Shown: piece by piece, positions 1 to 10,747 of the stretch
Position numbering within the stretch: the first letter of the stretch is position 1
Layout: every line of letters begins with the position of its first letter
Source of the DNA: Pantoea dispersa
Lineage (GTDB): Bacteria; Pseudomonadota; Gammaproteobacteria; Enterobacterales; Enterobacteriaceae
Direction of reading: 5' to 3'
Assembly (NCBI RefSeq): GCF_014155765.1
Contig: NZ_SCKT01000001.1
Span: 620,001 to 684,000, forward strand
DNA: 64,000 nt
Made by a program: the position numbers and the translations under genes
The notes under the pieces: model-generated
Databases searched by the model: none
The model's input: the letters and a program-made list of their open reading frames with translations, nothing else
What the model was told of the DNA's origin: nothing

Positions 1-1565
<1,565 letters not shown>

Positions 1566-1605
1566 TTCCTTGCTCTGAAAACTCAGGCTATGGCAAGTTG
1601 GTGTT

Positions 1606-1639
1606 ACCTCAGTCACGCACGTCACGTGGTGGCTGAGGT
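1606..1639 (+). terminator. Hairpin after purB, possible terminator
   Basis: The arms at 1606-1616 (ACCTCAGTCAC) and 1629-1639 (GTGGCTGAGGT) pair over 11 bp with one G-U pair. No T-run follows, so it is not a classic intrinsic terminator. It may attenuate or protect the purB 3' end upstream of the phoP promoter. Confidence 0.35.
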
Positions 1640-1665
1640 TCCCCTGCCAGTGCATCACAGCGGAG

Positions 1666-1700
1666 TGTTAATCTGCGGTTTAGCTGGCGTAGCGTATACT
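1666..1700 (+). promoter_or_regulatory. PhoP box and -10 element of the phoPQ promoter
   Basis: TGTTAA (1666-1671), a 5-nt spacer, and GGTTTA (1677-1682) form the direct repeat of a PhoP box, consensus (T/G)GTTTA-N5-(T/G)GTTTA, with one mismatch. A good -10 hexamer TATACT lies at 1695-1700, 12 nt after the box. That is the arrangement of PhoP-activated promoters in which the box replaces the -35 element. It predicts autoregulation of phoPQ, as in E. coli and Salmonella. Confidence 0.7.
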
Positions 1701-1738
1701 TTTCGCCATCATCACTGAGTTGAAGGTAAGGAAATTCT

Positions 1739-2407
1739 ATGCGTGTTCTGGTTGTGGAAGATAATGCCCTGCTGCGCCATCACCTCGCAGTCCAGTTACG
1801 TGACATGGGTCATCAGGTGGATGCCGCCGAAGACGCCAAAGAAGCCGACTATTTCCTGCAGGAACACATTCCCGATATCGCGCTGGTCGATCTCGGCCTG
1901 CCCGACGAAGACGGCATGTCGCTGATTCGCCGCTGGCGTGGCGATGCCATTCGTCAGCCGATTCTGGTGCTGACCGCGCGCGAAGGCTGGCAGGCGAAAG
2001 TTGAAGCGCTGGAAGCCGGTGCCGATGACTACGTGACCAAGCCGTTCCACATTGAAGAGGTCGCCGCCCGCTTACAGGCGCTGATGCGCCGCAACAGCGG
2101 ACACGCCTCACAAATTATCTCCATGCCGCCGTTCCAGGTTGACCTGTCGCGCCGCGAGCTTACGGTGAACGACGCACCGGTCAAGCTGACCGCGTTTGAG
2201 TACACCATTGTTGAAACGCTGATCCGCAATGCCGGTAAAGTGGTCAGCAAAGACTCGCTGATGCTGCAGCTGTATCCCGATGCGGAACTGCGCGAAAGCC
2301 ACACCATTGATGTACTGATGGGCCGGCTGCGCAAAAAAATTCTCGCGCTGCACCCGACCGAAGTGATCAACACCGTGCGTGGCCAGGGATACCGCTTTGA
2401 TCTCTGA
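1739..2407 (+). CDS. phoP: Response regulator PhoP
   Basis: PhoP is the DNA-binding partner of PhoQ and controls genes for magnesium limitation, acid and antimicrobial peptide responses and envelope remodelling. The protein is 222 residues. It has an N-terminal receiver domain with the phospho-acceptor Asp51 in [12 protein letters not shown], the acidic pocket E7-D8 and the conserved Lys in [10 protein letters not shown]-terminal OmpR-type winged helix ends [10 protein letters not shown]. The ATG at 1739 follows AAGGTAAGGAAA, a good ribosome binding site. Only three bases separate the stop from phoQ, so translation is probably coupled. A PhoP box precedes the gene. Confidence 0.98.
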   Translation: MRVLVVEDNALLRHHLAVQLRDMGHQVDAAEDAKEADYFLQEHIPDIALVDLGLPDEDGMSLIRRWRGDAIRQPILVLTAREGWQAKVEALEAGADDYVTKPFHIEEVAARLQALMRRNSGHASQIISMPPFQVDLSRRELTVNDAPVKLTAFEYTIVETLIRNAGKVVSKDSLMLQLYPDAELRESHTIDVLMGRLRKKILALHPTEVINTVRGQGYRFDL

Positions 2408-2410
2408 TTT

Positions 2411-3871
2411 ATGAAGCTGCTCCGCCGTCAGCGCCCTTTCTCCTTACGCGCGCGTTTCCTGCTGGCGACGGCGGCGATCGTGCTGTTTTTGTCGCTGTCG
2501 TATGGCATGGTGGCGGTCATTGGCTATGTCGTCAGCTTTGATAAAAATACCTATCGCGTGATGCGCGGCGAGAGCAATTTGTTTTTCACCCTCGCGCAGT
2601 GGAAAGACAACAAGCTCACCATCGCCCAGCCGGAACGCATGACGCTCAATTTCCCGACGCTGGTGTTCATCTATGACGAGCGCGGTAAGCTGCTGTGGCA
2701 GCAGCGTGACGTGCCGGAAATTCGCAAAAACATTCGCCGCGACTGGCTGATGAAGCCAGATTTTTACGAGATCGATACCAGCAATCGCACCAGTATGGCG
2801 GCGATGGGTAACAATCCGCAGGCACAGCAGCGGCTGCACGCGCTGGACAGTGACAGCAACGACACCTTCACCCACTCGGTGGCGGTCAACCGCTACGACG
2901 CCACCACCAATCTGCCGGCGCTGACCATTGTGGTGGTGGACTCGATCCCGCAGGAGCTGCAGCACTCAGACGTGGTGTGGTCGTGGTTCAGCTATGTGCT
3001 GGCAGCCAATCTACTGCTGGTGATTCCGCTGCTGTGGCTGGCGGCACACTGGAGCCTGCGTCCGATTGGCCACCTGACTTCGCAGGTGCGCGAGCTGGAA
3101 ACCGGCCACAGGGAAAATCTTGACGACAACCCGCCGCAGGAGCTGCGCAGTCTGGTGCGCAACCTCAATCTGTTGCTCACCAACGAACGGCAGCGCTACA
3201 CGCGCTATCGCACCACGCTGTCGGATTTGACGCACAGCCTGAAAACGCCGCTGGCGGTGCTGCAAAGCACGCTGCGCTCGCTGCGCGGTGGCAAAGAGCT
3301 GACCATCGAACAGGCTGAGCCGGTCATGCTCGAGCAGATCAGCCGCATCTCGCAGCAGATTGGTTACTACCTGCATCGCGCCAGTATGCAGGCGGATCAC
3401 AACCCGCTGCAGCGCGATCTGCACTCGGTCTCGGCCTTGCTGGATAGCCTGTGTTCCGCGCTCAATAAGGTGTATCAGCGCAAGGGCGTTGAGATCACGC
3501 TGGATATTTCGCCGGAGCTGACCTTTATCGGCGATCAAAATGACTTTATGGAAGTGCTGGGCAACGTGCTGGATAACGCCTGCAAATACTGCCTCGAATT
3601 TATTGAGGTCAGCGCGCGCCAGACGGAAAACGCGCTGCATCTGTTCATTGACGACGACGGCCCCGGTATTCCCGAAAGCAAGCGCGATCTGATCTTTGTG
3701 CGCGGCCAGCGTGCCGACACGCTGCGTCCCGGTCAGGGACTGGGACTGGCGGTAGTGCGCGATATTCTCGAGCAGTATGCCGGTCAGGTGATCGCCACGA
3801 CCAGCCCGCTCGGCGGCGCCCGCATGGAGGTGATTTTTCAGCGGCAGGAAGTTGAACATCACCGCGAGTAG
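2411..3871 (+). CDS. phoQ: Sensor histidine kinase PhoQ
   Basis: PhoQ is an inner-membrane kinase/phosphatase that senses low divalent cations, acid and cationic peptides and controls PhoP. The protein is 486 residues, as in E. coli. A first membrane helix (about 16-38) is followed by the periplasmic sensor, a second helix (about 195-216), a HAMP region, the phospho-acceptor His275 in [11 protein letters not shown], and an ATPase domain with [16 protein letters not shown] (about 414) and GQGLGLAVV (about 441). The periplasmic acidic patch, EDDDDAE in E. coli, is here D-S-D-S-N-D (146-151), with only three acids. This may change cation or peptide sensing. Confidence 0.97.
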   Translation: MKLLRRQRPFSLRARFLLATAAIVLFLSLSYGMVAVIGYVVSFDKNTYRVMRGESNLFFTLAQWKDNKLTIAQPERMTLNFPTLVFIYDERGKLLWQQRDVPEIRKNIRRDWLMKPDFYEIDTSNRTSMAAMGNNPQAQQRLHALDSDSNDTFTHSVAVNRYDATTNLPALTIVVVDSIPQELQHSDVVWSWFSYVLAANLLLVIPLLWLAAHWSLRPIGHLTSQVRELETGHRENLDDNPPQELRSLVRNLNLLLTNERQRYTRYRTTLSDLTHSLKTPLAVLQSTLRSLRGGKELTIEQAEPVMLEQISRISQQIGYYLHRASMQADHNPLQRDLHSVSALLDSLCSALNKVYQRKGVEITLDISPELTFIGDQNDFMEVLGNVLDNACKYCLEFIEVSARQTENALHLFIDDDGPGIPESKRDLIFVRGQRADTLRPGQGLGLAVVRDILEQYAGQVIATTSPLGGARMEVIFQRQEVEHHRE

Positions 3872-3928
3872 AACCGGGCGCGGGCTGTTATACTTGGCAG
3901 CAATTATGGCCCTAACCGGAATCCTCGC

Positions 3929-5050
3929 ATGGACTATCAGCTCGACATCAACTGGCCCGACTTTATTCAGCGCTACTGGCAAAAACGCCCGGTGGTGCTG
4001 AAACGGGGTTTCAAAAACTTCATTGATCCGATTTCTCCGGATGAGCTGGCCGGTCTGGCAATGGAAAACGAGGTGGACAGCCGCCTCGTCAGCCACAACA
4101 ACGGCAAGTGGCAGGTCAGCCATGGTCCGTTTGAAAGCTACGATCACCTGGGTGAAAGCAACTGGTCGCTGCTGGTACAGGCGGTGAACCACTGGCATGA
4201 ACCTTCTGCTGCGCTGATGCGCCCGTTCCGCTTTCTGCCCGACTGGCGTATCGACGACCTGATGATCTCGTTCGCAGTGCCGGGCGGCGGCGTAGGCCCG
4301 CACTTTGATCAATATGACGTGTTTATTATTCAGGGCACTGGCCGCCGTCGCTGGCGCGTGGGCGAAAAAGTGCCGATGAAACAGCACTGCCCGCATCCGG
4401 ACCTGCTGCAGGTTGAACCGTTCGACGCCATCATCGATGAAGAGCTGGAACCGGGCGACATTCTCTATATTCCACCGGGTTTCCCGCACGAAGGTTATTC
4501 GCTGGAGAACGCGCTCAACTATTCAGTCGGCTTCCGCGCACCTAACGGACGCGAGCTGATTAGCGGCTTTGCGGATTACATGCTGGCGCATGAACTGGGC
4601 AGCTACCGCTTCAGCGATCCGGATGTGCCGGCGCGCGATTGCCCGTCGCAGATTCTGCCGTCAGAAGTAGAAGGGATCCGCAAGGTGATGCTGGATGTGA
4701 TTAATCAGCCGGAGCAGTTTAACCAGTGGTTTGGCGAATTTATTTCTCAGTCGCGTCACGAACTGGATGTGGCTCCGCCGGAACCGCCGTATCAGCCGGA
4801 TGAGATTTATGACGCGCTGCAGCAGGGTGATGCGCTGACGCGCCTCGGCGGCCTGCGCGTGCTGACGCTGGGCGACGCGGTGTACGTCAACGGTGAACGC
4901 GTCGAGTGCGCGCATCCGTCGGTTCTGGCTGCGCTGGCCCACAAACACGTATTGACGCTGGAAGATTTCGGCGATGCGCTGGACGATCCTTCGCTGCTGG
5001 CTCAACTGGCGGCACTGGTGAACAGCGGGTACTGGTTTTTTGCTGATTGA
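3929..5050 (+). CDS. roxA: Ribosomal protein L16 arginine 3-hydroxylase RoxA
   Basis: RoxA (YcfD) is a cytosolic Fe(II)/2-oxoglutarate oxygenase that hydroxylates an arginine of ribosomal protein L16. The protein is 373 residues, the family length. The JmjC-type iron triad is visible as His125 and Asp127 in GPHFDQYDVF and His187 in PPGFPHEGY. The C-terminal part is the winged-helix and dimerisation region of this family. The gene lies 57 bases after phoQ, the same place as in E. coli, but the gap and its own start context leave co-transcription open. It is followed by a paired repeat and the convergent pepT. Confidence 0.95.
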   Translation: MDYQLDINWPDFIQRYWQKRPVVLKRGFKNFIDPISPDELAGLAMENEVDSRLVSHNNGKWQVSHGPFESYDHLGESNWSLLVQAVNHWHEPSAALMRPFRFLPDWRIDDLMISFAVPGGGVGPHFDQYDVFIIQGTGRRRWRVGEKVPMKQHCPHPDLLQVEPFDAIIDEELEPGDILYIPPGFPHEGYSLENALNYSVGFRAPNGRELISGFADYMLAHELGSYRFSDPDVPARDCPSQILPSEVEGIRKVMLDVINQPEQFNQWFGEFISQSRHELDVAPPEPPYQPDEIYDALQQGDALTRLGGLRVLTLGDAVYVNGERVECAHPSVLAALAHKHVLTLEDFGDALDDPSLLAQLAALVNSGYWFFAD

Positions 5051-5076
5051 GTTGATCAGGTCCTCTGCGCCCGTTT

Positions 5077-5260
5077 CCCTCACCCCGGCCCTCTCCCGCC
5101 CGCGGGAGAGGGAGAAAACCGCGCGACGATTGCAGTAAAGCGCAAACCATAAGATGCGTAAGAAAACAGGGGCATAAACAGGAGTTAAGGCAATAAACAA
5201 AGCCTTATTCCAGCTCGATCGGTCCCCTCTCCCGTGGGCGAGAGAGGGTTAGGGTGAGGG
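5077..5260. repeat. Paired inverted REP-like element (BIME-like)
   Basis: Two REP-like units face each other between the convergent genes roxA and pepT. The first (5077-5114) starts CCCTCACCCC and contains a hairpin with 11-bp arms at 5089-5099 and 5102-5112 (CCCTCTCCCGC). The second (5224-5260) is its inverted relative: CCCTCTCCC, then GAGAGAGGG, ending TTAGGGTGAGGG. About 110 bases of unremarkable sequence lie between them. The layout is that of a bacterial interspersed mosaic element, and a similar pair lies at 10617-10729. The stems may also act as a 3' end or transcription stop for roxA. Confidence 0.75.
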
Positions 5261-5276
5261 CAAGCCCCTCTCCGCC

Positions 5277-6503
5277 CTACTTCTTCTCCGCCGCGAGCGC
5301 GGCCAGGCGCACAATCACCTCAACCGACTTCGCCATCACATTCAGCGACGCAAACTCATGTTTACCGTGGTAATTGTAGCCGCCGGTAAACAGATTCGGA
5401 CACGGCAGTCCTTTCCATGACAGCGCCGATCCGTCGGTGCCGCCGCGAATTGGCTTCACGTTCGGTTCGATACCGCAGTCGCGCATCGCCTGCAGCGCCA
5501 GCTCAATGATGTGCGGATGCGGTTCCACCTTCTCCCGCATATTGCGATAGCTGTCGCTGATCTCCACCTTGATGGAGCACTCAGCCTGCAGACCTTTACT
5601 GACGCGGCGGCCAATCTCCTGCAGCAGCTGCTTACGCTGTTCGTAGCTGTCGGCATCAAAATCACGAATCAGGTACATCAGCTCGGCGTGCTCAACCGAT
5701 CCCTTAATAGTGTGCAGGTGGAAAAAGCCTTCATAGCCGTCGGTAAACTGCGGCTTCTCTTTGGCCGGCAGCTCGGCGTGGAAGCGCATCGCCAGGTCCA
5801 GCGCGTTCACCATCACGTTTTTCGCACTTCCGGGATGCACATTGTTACCGGTGATTTTGACCAGCGCCGTCGCGGCATTAAAGTTCTCGAACTCAAACTC
5901 GCCGAGATCGCTGCCGTCAACGGTATAAGCCCAGTCAGCCGCAAACCCCTCAACGTCGAAGTGCGACGTGCCGCGACCAATCTCTTCATCCGGGGTAAAG
6001 GCTACGCGAATGGCGCCGTGCGGCACATCCCCTTTGGCCAGCTCGGCCATCGCCGTCATGATCTCAGCGATACCGGCTTTATCATCAGCGCCCAGCAGCG
6101 TTTTACCGTCGGTGGTGATCAGCGTATGCCCGGTCAGCTTGTGCAGCACCGGGAACATCACCGGCGAGAGCACTTCATCCCCGTTGCCCAGCGCGATATC
6201 GCCGCCACGATAGTTTTCAATGATCTGCGGATTGACATTTTTCGCGGTGAAATCCGGCGAGGTATCCATGTGGGAAATAAAACCGATCACCGGCGTCGGC
6301 CAGTCGACGTTTGCTGGCAGAGTGCCCATCACACAGCAATGATCGCTTAAGGTGACGTCCACAAAACCCAGCGCAATAAGCTCTTCCTGTAACTGACGCG
6401 CCAGCGTCCACTGCCCTTCGCTGCTCGGCACCTGCCGCGCCTGAGGTTTTGCCTGGGTTTCTACTGCCACATAACTGAGAAAACGCTCAAGTAATTGATC
6501 CAT
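5277..6503 (-). CDS. pepT: Peptidase T (tripeptidase)
   Basis: PepT is a cytosolic zinc aminopeptidase that removes the N-terminal residue of tripeptides. The protein is 408 residues, the family length. The M20 di-zinc site is visible as His78 and Asp80 in GFISHMDTS, Asp140 in GADDKAG, the catalytic pair Glu173-Glu174 in PDEEIGRG, and Asp196 in VDGSD. The gene is convergent with roxA and divergent from potA across a 300-base gap. In E. coli and Salmonella pepT is induced anaerobically through FNR; I looked for an FNR box in the gap and saw no convincing one. Confidence 0.97.
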   Translation of the reverse strand: MDQLLERFLSYVAVETQAKPQARQVPSSEGQWTLARQLQEELIALGFVDVTLSDHCCVMGTLPANVDWPTPVIGFISHMDTSPDFTAKNVNPQIIENYRGGDIALGNGDEVLSPVMFPVLHKLTGHTLITTDGKTLLGADDKAGIAEIMTAMAELAKGDVPHGAIRVAFTPDEEIGRGTSHFDVEGFAADWAYTVDGSDLGEFEFENFNAATALVKITGNNVHPGSAKNVMVNALDLAMRFHAELPAKEKPQFTDGYEGFFHLHTIKGSVEHAELMYLIRDFDADSYEQRKQLLQEIGRRVSKGLQAECSIKVEISDSYRNMREKVEPHPHIIELALQAMRDCGIEPNVKPIRGGTDGSALSWKGLPCPNLFTGGYNYHGKHEFASLNVMAKSVEVIVRLAALAAEKK

Positions 6504-6803
6504 CTGTCATCCCTCTAAAGAACCTGCATTATTATCATGGGGCCTGATTATCGCCATGTTGCGTCAAATCATTATCCTTCAGGTTAGCCCTCTCAGCCCA
6601 ATCGTGCGCTGAAATTCGCCCTGCCAGCCACCCGTCCGGCTGGCCCGATGAGCATACTCCAGCAATTTGCAGACTTTTCAAGGTTATTCCGTGTCTGAAC
6701 ATGGCAATGGCGCATTTTTCAGGTATTATCGCGCCCTTCATCACGGCAAGCTGTCGCCGGCGGCTATGCTGTAACCTGATTCTCATCAGACTGAGTGACT
6801 AAA
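6504..6803. promoter_or_regulatory. Divergent pepT/potA intergenic region
   Basis: This 300-base gap must hold the promoters of pepT (-) and potABC (+). It contains a perfect 7-bp hairpin at 6623-6644 (GCCAGCC and GGCTGGC). An open frame at 6535-6786 on - has no family resemblance and no good ribosome binding site, so I do not call a gene. I could not place a convincing -35/-10 pair or a known regulator site. Confidence 0.5.
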
Positions 6804-7919
6804 ATGACGCAAACACGCGCGCAGCAGGCGCTGGTTACGCTTTCTGGCATCAGTAAAGCTTTCGATGGCAAAACCATCATCCCGGATTTCGACCTGACCA
6901 TCGGTCATGGCGAATTTATCACCCTGCTTGGCCCCTCCGGCTGCGGTAAGACCACGATTCTGCGCCTGATCGCCGGGCTGGAAAACGCCGACAGCGGACG
7001 TATCCATCTGGATGAGAGCGACATCACTGAAACGCCCGCCGAGCATCGCCATATCAATACCGTGTTTCAGAGCTACGCGCTGTTTCCGCACATGTCGGTG
7101 TTTGAAAACGTCGCGTTTGGCCTGCGCATGCAGAAAACCCCGGCGGCAGAGCTGACGCAGCGCGTCAACGAGGCGCTGGCGATGGTGCAGCTGGAAAGCT
7201 TTGCCGCGCGTCGGCCACATCAGCTCTCCGGCGGCCAGCAGCAGCGCGTGGCGATTGCGCGGGCGGTGGTCAACCGGCCCAAAGTGCTGCTGCTTGATGA
7301 GTCGCTCTCCGCGCTGGATTACAAACTGCGCCGCCAGATGCAAAACGAGTTGAAAGCGCTGCAGCGCAAGCTGGGCATCACGTTTGTGTTTGTCACGCAC
7401 GATCAGGAAGAAGCGCTGACCATGTCTGACCGCATCGTGGTGATGCGCGACGGGCGCATCGAGCAGGACGGCACGCCGCGCGAGATCTACGAAGAGCCCG
7501 CGAACCTGTTTGTGGCGCGCTTCATTGGCGAAATCAATGTGTTTGATGCGGAAGTGATCGGCAGCGCGCACGCGCCGCAGGTACGCGCTCGCGTCGAAGG
7601 CCGCGAGTGTGATATTCACTGCCCGTTCCCGGTCAAACCCGGTGATCGGCTGCATGTCCTGCTGCGACCGGAAGATTTGCGCGTCGAGGAGATCGATCAC
7701 GACAGCCGCAGCGAAAACCTGATCGGCTATGTGCGCGAACGCAACTATAAAGGCATGACGCTGGAATCCACCGTCGAACTGGAGAACGGCAAGCTGCTCA
7801 CCGTCAGCGAGTTCTTTAATGAGGACGATCCGGATTTTGACCACTCGCTGAACCAGAAAATGGCGGTCAGCTGGGTGCCAAACTGGGAGGTGGTGCTGCC
7901 GTATGAAACGGATGCTTAA
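6804..7919 (+). CDS. potA: Spermidine/putrescine ABC transporter, ATPase PotA
   Basis: PotA is the cytosolic ATPase that powers uptake of spermidine and putrescine by PotBCD. The protein is 371 residues from the ATG at 6804; a GTG at 6795 would add three residues. ABC motifs are in order: Walker [11 protein letters not shown]-loop [11 protein letters not shown], signature LSGGQQQR, Walker [12 protein letters not shown] and the switch histidine in [11 protein letters not shown]-terminal TOBE-like regulatory domain follows from about residue 245. potB starts inside the last 17 bases, so expression is translationally coupled. Confidence 0.97.
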   Translation: MTQTRAQQALVTLSGISKAFDGKTIIPDFDLTIGHGEFITLLGPSGCGKTTILRLIAGLENADSGRIHLDESDITETPAEHRHINTVFQSYALFPHMSVFENVAFGLRMQKTPAAELTQRVNEALAMVQLESFAARRPHQLSGGQQQRVAIARAVVNRPKVLLLDESLSALDYKLRRQMQNELKALQRKLGITFVFVTHDQEEALTMSDRIVVMRDGRIEQDGTPREIYEEPANLFVARFIGEINVFDAEVIGSAHAPQVRARVEGRECDIHCPFPVKPGDRLHVLLRPEDLRVEEIDHDSRSENLIGYVRERNYKGMTLESTVELENGKLLTVSEFFNEDDPDFDHSLNQKMAVSWVPNWEVVLPYETDA

Positions 7920-8763
7920 TCGTCTGCAGAAAGCCATTGTGGCACTGATCGTCGGCTGGCTGACGCTGTTCGTGTTGCTGCCGAATCTGATGATCTTCGT
8001 CACCAGCTTTCTGACGCGCGACGACGCGCACTTTGTCAGCATGGTGTTCACCCTGAACAACTATGGCCGGCTCCTCGATCCGCTGTATGCCGACGTGCTA
8101 CTGCACTCGCTCAACATGGCCTGCATCGCCACGCTGTGCTGCCTGCTGCTCGGCTACCCTTTTGCCTGGTGCCTGACCAGACTACCAGCGCGTCTGCGTC
8201 CGCTGATGCTGTTTCTGCTGATTGTGCCGTTCTGGACCAACTCTCTGATTCGCATTTATGGTCTGAAAATTTTTCTCAGCACGCGCGGCTGGCTCAATGA
8301 ATTTCTGCTGTGGCTCGGCGTCATCGACAAGCCGTTTCGCATCATGTTTACCCCGGAAGCGGTGATCCTCGGGCTGATCTATATTCTGCTGCCGTTTATG
8401 GTACTGCCGCTCTACTCCAGTCTTGAGAAGCTGGATAAATCCTGCCTGGAAGCGGCGCGCGATCTTGGCGCCAGCAGGCTACAGACCTTCATCCATATCA
8501 TTTTGCCGCTGACCCTGCCCGGTATCGTTGCCGGCGCGCTACTGGTATTTATCCCGGCGATGGGGTTGTTCTACGTAGCGGATTTAATGGGCGGAGCAAA
8601 GAACCTGTTGATCGGTAACGTAATCAAAAGCCAGTTCCTCAATATTCGTGACTGGCCGTTTGGTGCCGCCACCAGCATTGTCATGACGCTGCTGATGGGG
8701 CTGATGCTGCTGGTTTACTGGCGCGCAGCGCGTCTGCTGAATCACAAGGCGGCGTTGCAATGA
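7903..8763 (+). CDS. potB: Spermidine/putrescine ABC transporter permease PotB
   Basis: PotB is one of the two inner-membrane permeases of the PotABCD importer. The protein is 286 residues, slightly longer than E. coli PotB (275) because of extra N-terminal residues; an inner start is possible but the ATG at 7903 overlaps potA by 17 bases, as expected for coupling. Six hydrophobic helices are visible, and the EAA loop that docks onto PotA is [20 protein letters not shown]. The gene ends in an ATGA overlap with potC. Confidence 0.95.
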   Translation: MKRMLNRLQKAIVALIVGWLTLFVLLPNLMIFVTSFLTRDDAHFVSMVFTLNNYGRLLDPLYADVLLHSLNMACIATLCCLLLGYPFAWCLTRLPARLRPLMLFLLIVPFWTNSLIRIYGLKIFLSTRGWLNEFLLWLGVIDKPFRIMFTPEAVILGLIYILLPFMVLPLYSSLEKLDKSCLEAARDLGASRLQTFIHIILPLTLPGIVAGALLVFIPAMGLFYVADLMGGAKNLLIGNVIKSQFLNIRDWPFGAATSIVMTLLMGLMLLVYWRAARLLNHKAALQ

Positions 8764-9533
8764 TGGCGCGCGGATTACGCTACGGCTTCATAGCCGTGAT
8801 TTATGCCTGGTTCTACATTCCGATCATCATCCTGATCGTCAACTCCTTCAATGCCTCGCGCTTCGGCATCAACTGGCAGGGCTTCAGCACCCAGTGGTAT
8901 CGCCTGCTGGTCAATAACGACAGCCTGATTCAGGCGGCGCAGCATTCGCTGATCATGGGCGTGCTATCGGCCAGTTGCGCGACGCTGATCGGCTCGCTCA
9001 CCGCCGTGGCGCTGTACCGCTACCGTTTTCGCGGCAAGCCGTTTGTCAGCGGTATGCTATTTGTGGTGATGATGTCGCCGGATATCGTGATGGCGATTTC
9101 GCTGCTGGTGCTGTTTATGCTGCTGGGGATTTCGCTCGGCTTCTGGTCGCTGCTGTTTTCCCACATCACTTTCTGCCTGCCGTTTGTGGTGATTACCGTC
9201 TATTCGCGCCTGAAAGGCTTTGACGTGCGCATGCTGGAGGCGGCAAAAGATCTCGGCGCCAGCGAAGTGACTATTCTGCGTAAAATTTTGCTGCCGCTGG
9301 CGCTGCCGGCAGTGGCCGCGGGCTGGCTGCTGAGTTTCACCCTGTCGATGGATGATGTGGTGGTGTCGTCATTTGTCACCGGTCCCGGCTTCGAAATTTT
9401 GCCGCTGAAAATTTATTCCATGGTGAAAGTGGGCGTGTCGCCGGAAGTGAACGCGCTGGCTACCATTTTGATGCTGCTGTCGCTGCTGCTGGTGGCAGTC
9501 AGTCAGCTGTTGCTGCGTGATAAAACCAAATAG
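8760..9533 (+). CDS. potC: Spermidine/putrescine ABC transporter permease PotC
   Basis: PotC is the second permease of the PotABCD importer and forms the channel with PotB. The protein is 257 residues (E. coli 264) with six predicted membrane helices and the EAA loop EAAKDLGASEVTILRKILLP. The ATG at 8760 overlaps the potB stop in ATGA; a second ATG directly follows and would shorten the protein by one residue. potD begins ten bases after the stop, so the four genes form one operon. Confidence 0.95.
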   Translation: MMARGLRYGFIAVIYAWFYIPIIILIVNSFNASRFGINWQGFSTQWYRLLVNNDSLIQAAQHSLIMGVLSASCATLIGSLTAVALYRYRFRGKPFVSGMLFVVMMSPDIVMAISLLVLFMLLGISLGFWSLLFSHITFCLPFVVITVYSRLKGFDVRMLEAAKDLGASEVTILRKILLPLALPAVAAGWLLSFTLSMDDVVVSSFVTGPGFEILPLKIYSMVKVGVSPEVNALATILMLLSLLLVAVSQLLLRDKTK

Positions 9534-9543
9534 AGGATAACCG

Positions 9544-10587
9544 ATGAAAAAGTGGTCTCACTGGCTGGCGGCTGGGGCGCTGGCACTGGGTATGCAAAGC
9601 GCTCAGGCGGATGACAACAACACGCTTTACTTCTATAACTGGACCGAATATGTGCCGCCCGGACTGCTGGAGCAGTTCACCAAAGAGACCGGCATCAAAG
9701 TGATTTATTCCACCTATGAATCCAATGAAAGCATGTACGCCAAGCTGAAAACCTGGAAAGCAGGCGCTTACGATCTGGTGGTGCCGTCGACCTACTTCAT
9801 CGCCAAAATGCGCAACGAGGGCATGCTGCAGAAGATCGACAAGTCACAGCTGAGCAACTTCCGCAACCTCGATCCTGACCTGCTGAACAAGCCGTTTGAT
9901 CCGAACAACGACTATTCCATTCCCTATATCTGGGGCGCAACCGCCATTGGCGTGAATACCGACGAGGTGGATCCAAAAACCCTGACCCAATGGGCCGATC
10001 TGTGGAAACCACAGTATAAGCAGAGCCTGCTGCTGACCGATGACGCGCGTGAAGTGTTCCAGATGGCGTTGCGCAAGCTCGGCTACTCCGGTAATACGCA
10101 GGATCCAAAACAGATTGAAGCCGCCTATGAAGAGCTGAAAAAGCTGATGCCGAACGTGCTGGCGTTCAACTCGGATAATCCCGGTAATCCGTTTATGGAA
10201 GGCGAAGTCAACGTCGGCATGATCTGGAATGGCTCCGCCTGGGTGGCGCGCCAGGCTGGCACGCCGCTGCAGATTATCTGGCCGAAAGAGGGCGGAATTT
10301 TCTGGATGGATAACCTGGCGATCCCGGCGAATGCGAAAAATAAAGCGGGCGCGCTGAAGCTGATTAACTTCCTGCTGCGCCCGGATGTGGCGGCTAAAGT
10401 GGCGGAAACCATCGGTTATCCGACGCCCAACCTGGCGGCAAGAAAGCTGCTGCCGCCCGAGGTGGCCAGCGATCCGTCACTCTATCCGCCGGCTGACGTG
10501 ATCAAAAACGGCGAGTGGCAGAACGATGTCGGTGCCGCCAGCGTGCAGTACGAAACGCTGTTCCAGAAGCTGAAAGCGGGGCGGTGA
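9544..10587 (+). CDS. potD: Spermidine/putrescine-binding periplasmic protein PotD
   Basis: PotD captures polyamines in the periplasm and delivers them to PotBC. The protein is 347 residues (E. coli 348). A signal peptide is clear: charged MKKW, a hydrophobic core, and cleavage after AQA at about residue 22. The mature part opens DDNNTLYFYNWTEYVPPG, a region that lines the ligand cleft in this family; the aromatic and acidic residues of the pocket (for example W and E in NWTEY) are kept. It is the last gene of potABCD and is followed by a paired repeat. Confidence 0.97.
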   Translation: MKKWSHWLAAGALALGMQSAQADDNNTLYFYNWTEYVPPGLLEQFTKETGIKVIYSTYESNESMYAKLKTWKAGAYDLVVPSTYFIAKMRNEGMLQKIDKSQLSNFRNLDPDLLNKPFDPNNDYSIPYIWGATAIGVNTDEVDPKTLTQWADLWKPQYKQSLLLTDDAREVFQMALRKLGYSGNTQDPKQIEAAYEELKKLMPNVLAFNSDNPGNPFMEGEVNVGMIWNGSAWVARQAGTPLQIIWPKEGGIFWMDNLAIPANAKNKAGALKLINFLLRPDVAAKVAETIGYPTPNLAARKLLPPEVASDPSLYPPADVIKNGEWQNDVGAASVQYETLFQKLKAGR

Positions 10588-10616
10588 GGTTCTGGGGTGG
10601 AAGTTGTGCGGCCTGG

Positions 10617-10729
10617 CCCTCACCCTGCCCTCTCCCAGAGGGAGAGGGTTCATTCGTGCCGGTTTTAGCTGAGTTTCAGTCGGGCGCGTTTTTCCCCTTC
10701 TCCCGCCGGGAGAAGGCCGGGATGAGGGG
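10617..10729. repeat. Second paired inverted REP-like element (BIME-like)
   Basis: Two inverted units lie between convergent potD and cobB. Unit one begins CCCTCACCCTG and has a hairpin with 9-bp arms at 10628-10636 and 10640-10648 (CCCTCTCCC and GGGAGAGGG). Unit two (10694-10729) has 10-bp arms at 10696-10705 and 10707-10716 and ends GGGATGAGGGG. Sequence and layout match the pair at 5077-5260, but the spacer here is only about 45 bases. Confidence 0.75.
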
Positions 10730-10747
10730 AAACGCGCAGTACGCTGA

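Noticed and set aside
3011-4489. Long open frame of 492 codons on the - strand opposite phoQ/roxA
   Set aside because: It is the antisense shadow of two clearly real genes in G+C-rich DNA, rich in His/Arg/Gln, with no family resemblance and no ribosome binding site.
6535-6786. 83-codon frame in the pepT-potA gap
   Set aside because: No ribosome binding site, no family resemblance and overlap with the region that must hold two promoters.
6786-8060. 424-codon frame on the - strand opposite potA/potB
   Set aside because: Antisense shadow; composition mirrors potA codon bias.
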